A stretch of 64,000 nt of DNA from Pseudomonadales bacterium (GTDB taxonomy: Bacteria > Pseudomonadota > Gammaproteobacteria > Pseudomonadales > Azotimanducaceae). The position numbers were made by a program, and so were the translations under genes. The notes beneath the pieces were generated by a model. It had not been told where the DNA came from and did not search any database. It worked only from the letters and a program-made list of their open reading frames with translations. The stretch spans positions 62,001-126,000 of the forward strand of contig JACKNX010000009.1 in assembly GCA_024234635.1 (NCBI GenBank), written 5' to 3'. Below, one piece after another: positions 61,347-64,000 of the stretch. How positions within the stretch are numbered: position 1 is the stretch's first letter; each line of letters begins with the position of its first letter.

Positions 61347-63833
61347 ATGGTGGGCTCCGACTCCGAACGGCAGGCCCGCGCGCTGGAGTTGTTCTTTCGA
61401 GCACTGGAGGAGCCGGCCGCGGACCGAAAAGCGTGGATTGTGCGCAATACGGCGGACAACCTTCCGCTGCAGGAAGCTGTTTTGCGGCTGCACGCGGCGG
61501 ATACCGAAGCGACTGATGCCGCCCCGCTGACACTGATGAACTTCGCGGAGCCCGATCTGACGGGCTCGCGCATCGGCCAGTGGAAGATTGTCGACACCAT
61601 CGCCTCCGGCGGCATGGGTCGCGTCTATCTCGCCGAACGTACGGGCGCTGACTTCCAGCAGCGCGGGGCTCTGAAAATCCTGCGCATTCGGGCCCTCGAC
61701 AATCCCGCCATCCGCGACGAACTGCTCCGCCGCTTTAACAACGAACGTCAGATCCTCGCCCACATCCAGCACCCGAACATCGCCTCCATCGTCGACGGAG
61801 GCACAACGGATGACGGTCTGCCGTACCTGGTGATGGAATATGTCTCCGGCCTCTCGTTGACCGAATACCTCCAGGCCCACCCCATCGGTTTGCAGGCGCG
61901 TCTGCGGCTGTTCCGCGAACTGCTGGATGCCGTGGGCGCCGCGCATCGCAGCCTGGTGGTGCACCGCGACATAAAGCCCTCCAACATCATGGTGGACGCC
62001 GAAGGTCACCTGAAACTCCTGGACTTCGGTATTGCCAAGGTACTCGAGCCACGCGACGGGATGGCGTCCACCGATACCGCCACGGCCACCCAGGCCATGA
62101 CGCCGGACTTTGCCAGCCCGGAGCAGTTGCTCGGCCGGCCCATCACGGTGGCGAGCGATATCTATTCGCTCGGACTTCTGCTGTATCGCCTGCTTGCCGG
62201 CGTAGCCGCCTATACCGTCAGCAACCGCTCGCCGGTGGAAGCGCATGCCCTCGTCTGCCTTCGCGATCCGCCGCTGCCGAGCAAATCCGCAACGGAAGGA
62301 CATGATCCCGCGGTACCCGGCTGGCGCCTGAAAGGCGACCTCGACGCCATCGTCATGAAAGCCATCCGCAAGGAGCCGCAGGAACGCTATGGGTCCACGG
62401 TGGAGTTTGCCGCCGATATCGAGCGTTTTCTGGGCGGCTTGCCAGTACTCGCCCAACGCAACAGCGCGCGCTATCGGGCGAAGAAATTCATCCGCCGCAA
62501 CTGGCTGGCCGTGACAAGTACGACCACGATCATTCTGACGCTGACGGCAGGCCTGGCGGTGTCATTGTGGCAGTACGCCAACGCCGAAGCCGCAACCCGG
62601 CGCGCTGAAGACGAGAAAGACAAGGCGAACGCCGTCGTCGAGTTTCTGCAGGAAGTGCTGTCGCAGGCGGATCCACTGGAAACCGGCACCAATCCCACCA
62701 TCCGGGAAGCCCTGGATCAGGCGGAGTCGAAGCTGGGTGATCGCTTCGACGATCATCCGGAGATTGAGGCCGCGGTTCGCCACACACTTGGCTGGACACA
62801 GATGAGCCTGGGACACACCGATCTTGCGGTGGACAACCTGTACAAAGCCTATCAGCTGAACGAAGCACACTATGGACCAACGCATGAGGATACGTTGCGG
62901 TCGCTGTCCGCGCTGGGATGGATGAGCTTCGACAGGCTCGACTTCGACAAGTCACGCGAATACTACAAGATGGCCATAGAGCGCTTCTCGGAGGACGTGC
63001 CGAAGGTACTGCGAGCGACCATCCTCAACGACTATGCGGTGACACTGGACGGCGCAGGCGAGTCCGCGGCCGCCATCGCGCCATTCGAGGAAGCCGTGCG
63101 CCTCTACCGGCAGTCGAACCCATCCGAGCCCGGCTACGATCTTGGTAGCGCCCTGTCGAATCTGGGTGTGGCATACCAGGGCATCGGTAACTTCGAGCGC
63201 GCGGAACAGCTGTTCAAACAGCACATTGCCATGGCGGAGTCCGGAGAAGACGATTCCAAGTACGCGTTTTTTTCCGTTCTCAACAACTACTCGCTGTTGC
63301 TCAGGGATACAGGCCGTCTCGACGAAGCCCTGGTTCAACTGCGGCGCTCCGTGCGCATGCGCTACGAATTACTCGGGCCCGAACATCCGAGCAGCATCCT
63401 GGCGGGCAACAACCTCACCATGCTGCTCTTGCAGATGCACCGGCTGGATGAAGCGCGCGCCAACCATCTGAGCGTCGCACCCGCTGCCGCCGGGCTGGGT
63501 ATCACGCACCGCCATGCCCTGCGCGTGCGCCTGACCGGCAGCATGCTCGAGAACGAACTCGGCAACCGGAGTTCCGCCATCACCGACGCGCAAGCCATCC
63601 TCGTGGATCTGCAGCCAATGGCGGAAGGCGAATACCAGGAAATCCGCGCCCAGGTTTGCATGCATCTCGGCGAGATGCTCAGTCAGGACGGGCAACACGA
63701 GCGTGCCCTCGTGTTGATGCAAGAAGCCATTGCCCAGCGTACGGCCTACTACGGCGCGAACCATCGGAATACCGAGCAGGCAAGACAGCGCGCGAACGTC
63801 GTGCGCGCCGCGGCACAGGCGCCAGCTACCTGA
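61347..63833 (+). CDS. Transmembrane Ser/Thr protein kinase with TPR C-terminus
   Basis: 828 residues. An N-terminal helical segment (about 1-60) is followed by a Hanks-type kinase domain: IASGGMGRVYLAE, ALKILRI (Lys), VVHRDIKPSNIMVD, LLDFGIAKV and FASPEQLLG. A membrane segment at about residues 389-410 leads to a TPR-rich exterior with repeats such as AVDNLYKAYQLNEAHYGPTH and EEAVRLYRQSNP. So the kinase is inside and the sensor TPRs are outside. It most likely phosphorylates the ECF factor encoded just upstream. Confidence 0.93.
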   Translation: MVGSDSERQARALELFFRALEEPAADRKAWIVRNTADNLPLQEAVLRLHAADTEATDAAPLTLMNFAEPDLTGSRIGQWKIVDTIASGGMGRVYLAERTGADFQQRGALKILRIRALDNPAIRDELLRRFNNERQILAHIQHPNIASIVDGGTTDDGLPYLVMEYVSGLSLTEYLQAHPIGLQARLRLFRELLDAVGAAHRSLVVHRDIKPSNIMVDAEGHLKLLDFGIAKVLEPRDGMASTDTATATQAMTPDFASPEQLLGRPITVASDIYSLGLLLYRLLAGVAAYTVSNRSPVEAHALVCLRDPPLPSKSATEGHDPAVPGWRLKGDLDAIVMKAIRKEPQERYGSTVEFAADIERFLGGLPVLAQRNSARYRAKKFIRRNWLAVTSTTTIILTLTAGLAVSLWQYANAEAATRRAEDEKDKANAVVEFLQEVLSQADPLETGTNPTIREALDQAESKLGDRFDDHPEIEAAVRHTLGWTQMSLGHTDLAVDNLYKAYQLNEAHYGPTHEDTLRSLSALGWMSFDRLDFDKSREYYKMAIERFSEDVPKVLRATILNDYAVTLDGAGESAAAIAPFEEAVRLYRQSNPSEPGYDLGSALSNLGVAYQGIGNFERAEQLFKQHIAMAESGEDDSKYAFFSVLNNYSLLLRDTGRLDEALVQLRRSVRMRYELLGPEHPSSILAGNNLTMLLLQMHRLDEARANHLSVAPAAAGLGITHRHALRVRLTGSMLENELGNRSSAITDAQAILVDLQPMAEGEYQEIRAQVCMHLGEMLSQDGQHERALVLMQEAIAQRTAYYGANHRNTEQARQRANVVRAAAQAPAT

Positions 63834-63872
63834 GATGCGGCGCCTCTTTCGTCCCTGAAAGCACGTCGCCGC

Positions 63873-64000
63873 CTACGACGTAACGTCGGCTGTTGCATCG
63901 GCGTATCCGAATTCGACCTGCAGTGCTCGGGCCTCGTCGTCGCCTTCCTCCACCGCCTTGTCCAGCCACGCGCGCGCCGCGTCATCATCCCTGCTGATGC
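63873..64000 (-). CDS. C-terminal end of a Sel1/TPR-like protein, cut by window
   Basis: The minus-strand frame from the window edge to a TAG at 63873-63875 reads DAARAWLDKAVEEGDDEARALQVE, in part, then FGYADATADVTS. The A-x-x-WLxKAxxxGDxxA pattern is that of a Sel1-like repeat. The N-terminus lies beyond the window. It is convergent with the kinase gene, 39 bases apart. Confidence 0.6.
   Translation of the reverse strand, partial: ISRDDDAARAWLDKAVEEGDDEARALQVEFGYADATADVTS

Overview
The window is GC-rich, gene-dense bacterial chromosome. The gene orders rpsF-rpsR-rplI / dnaB-radA / rlmB-rnr-tRNA-Leu, nrdR-ribD-nusB-thiL-pgpA, xseB-ispA and purE-purK, together with sodium-type PomAB stator genes, point to a free-living, motile gammaproteobacterium. 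Fatty- or steroid-type acyl chemistry (Baeyer-Villiger monooxygenase, crotonase, CaiB-type CoA transferase, acyl-CoA-dehydrogenase-like flavoprotein) and the heavy ECF/kinase signalling suggest an environmental lineage. The exact taxon cannot be read from the sequence.

Layout. 1-2.2 kb: a BVMO (cut by the window edge) and an enoyl-CoA hydratase. 2.2-4.4 kb: a composite palindromic repeat, then a coupled aminoglycoside-kinase-fold / nucleotidyltransferase pair. 4.5-10.9 kb: an eight-gene minus-strand cluster of acidic helical proteins, a membrane protein, a zinc-ribbon M48 homologue with a broken HEXXH motif, and a zinc-ribbon/SHOCT membrane protein; I know no named system with this make-up. 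11.2-17.9 kb: a repeat-rich membrane-anchored protein coupled to a papain-like secreted peptidase, an ECF sigma factor, an orphan kinase N-terminal remnant, a secreted clostripain-family peptidase with a Q-rich anchored partner, and an MFS transporter. 17.9-19.6 kb: CoA transferase and DUF3293. 19.6-24.1 kb: an overlapping hnoB-hnoD-hnoX-hnoK nitric-oxide / cyclic-di-GMP signalling operon. 24.3-31.8 kb: purEK, corA, a ZnuD-like receptor with a small partner, a MazG-like hydrolase, a UDG-family protein and a flavoprotein. 31.9-33.3 kb: a scrambled sigma/DUF3106 locus and a PCu(A)C chaperone. 33.4-44.9 kb: pomAB, xseB-ispA, an aspartic protease, the nrdR/rib/nusB/thiL/pgpA block, glyA, ettA and a TTC38-like protein. 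44.9-48 kb: a second repeat copy and a run of frameshifted pseudogenes. 48-57 kb: GNAT, ABM-like protein, radA-dnaB, the ribosomal protein operon, rlmB, rnr and tRNA-Leu. 57-64 kb: L,D-transpeptidase and Lpp-like lipoprotein, a candidate selenocysteine-containing redoxin, an ECF sigma / anchored protein / Ser-Thr kinase-TPR locus, and a partial gene.

Most interesting points: (i) the redoxin gene is open across one in-frame TGA placed at the redox-active site and followed by a SECIS-like hairpin; (ii) the NO-sensing operon keeps the H-NOX haem residues at canonical positions but has a degenerate HD-GYP; (iii) a multi-hairpin repeat with 19-bp terminal inverted repeats has two 142-bp copies that are identical and 42.7 kb apart, plus two diverged relatives; (iv) the 4.5-10.9 kb cluster may be an undescribed envelope or stress module; (v) short single-span low-complexity proteins recur beside secreted cysteine peptidases and ECF/kinase genes.

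All functional assignments rest on motifs and gene order read by eye; no database search was run.
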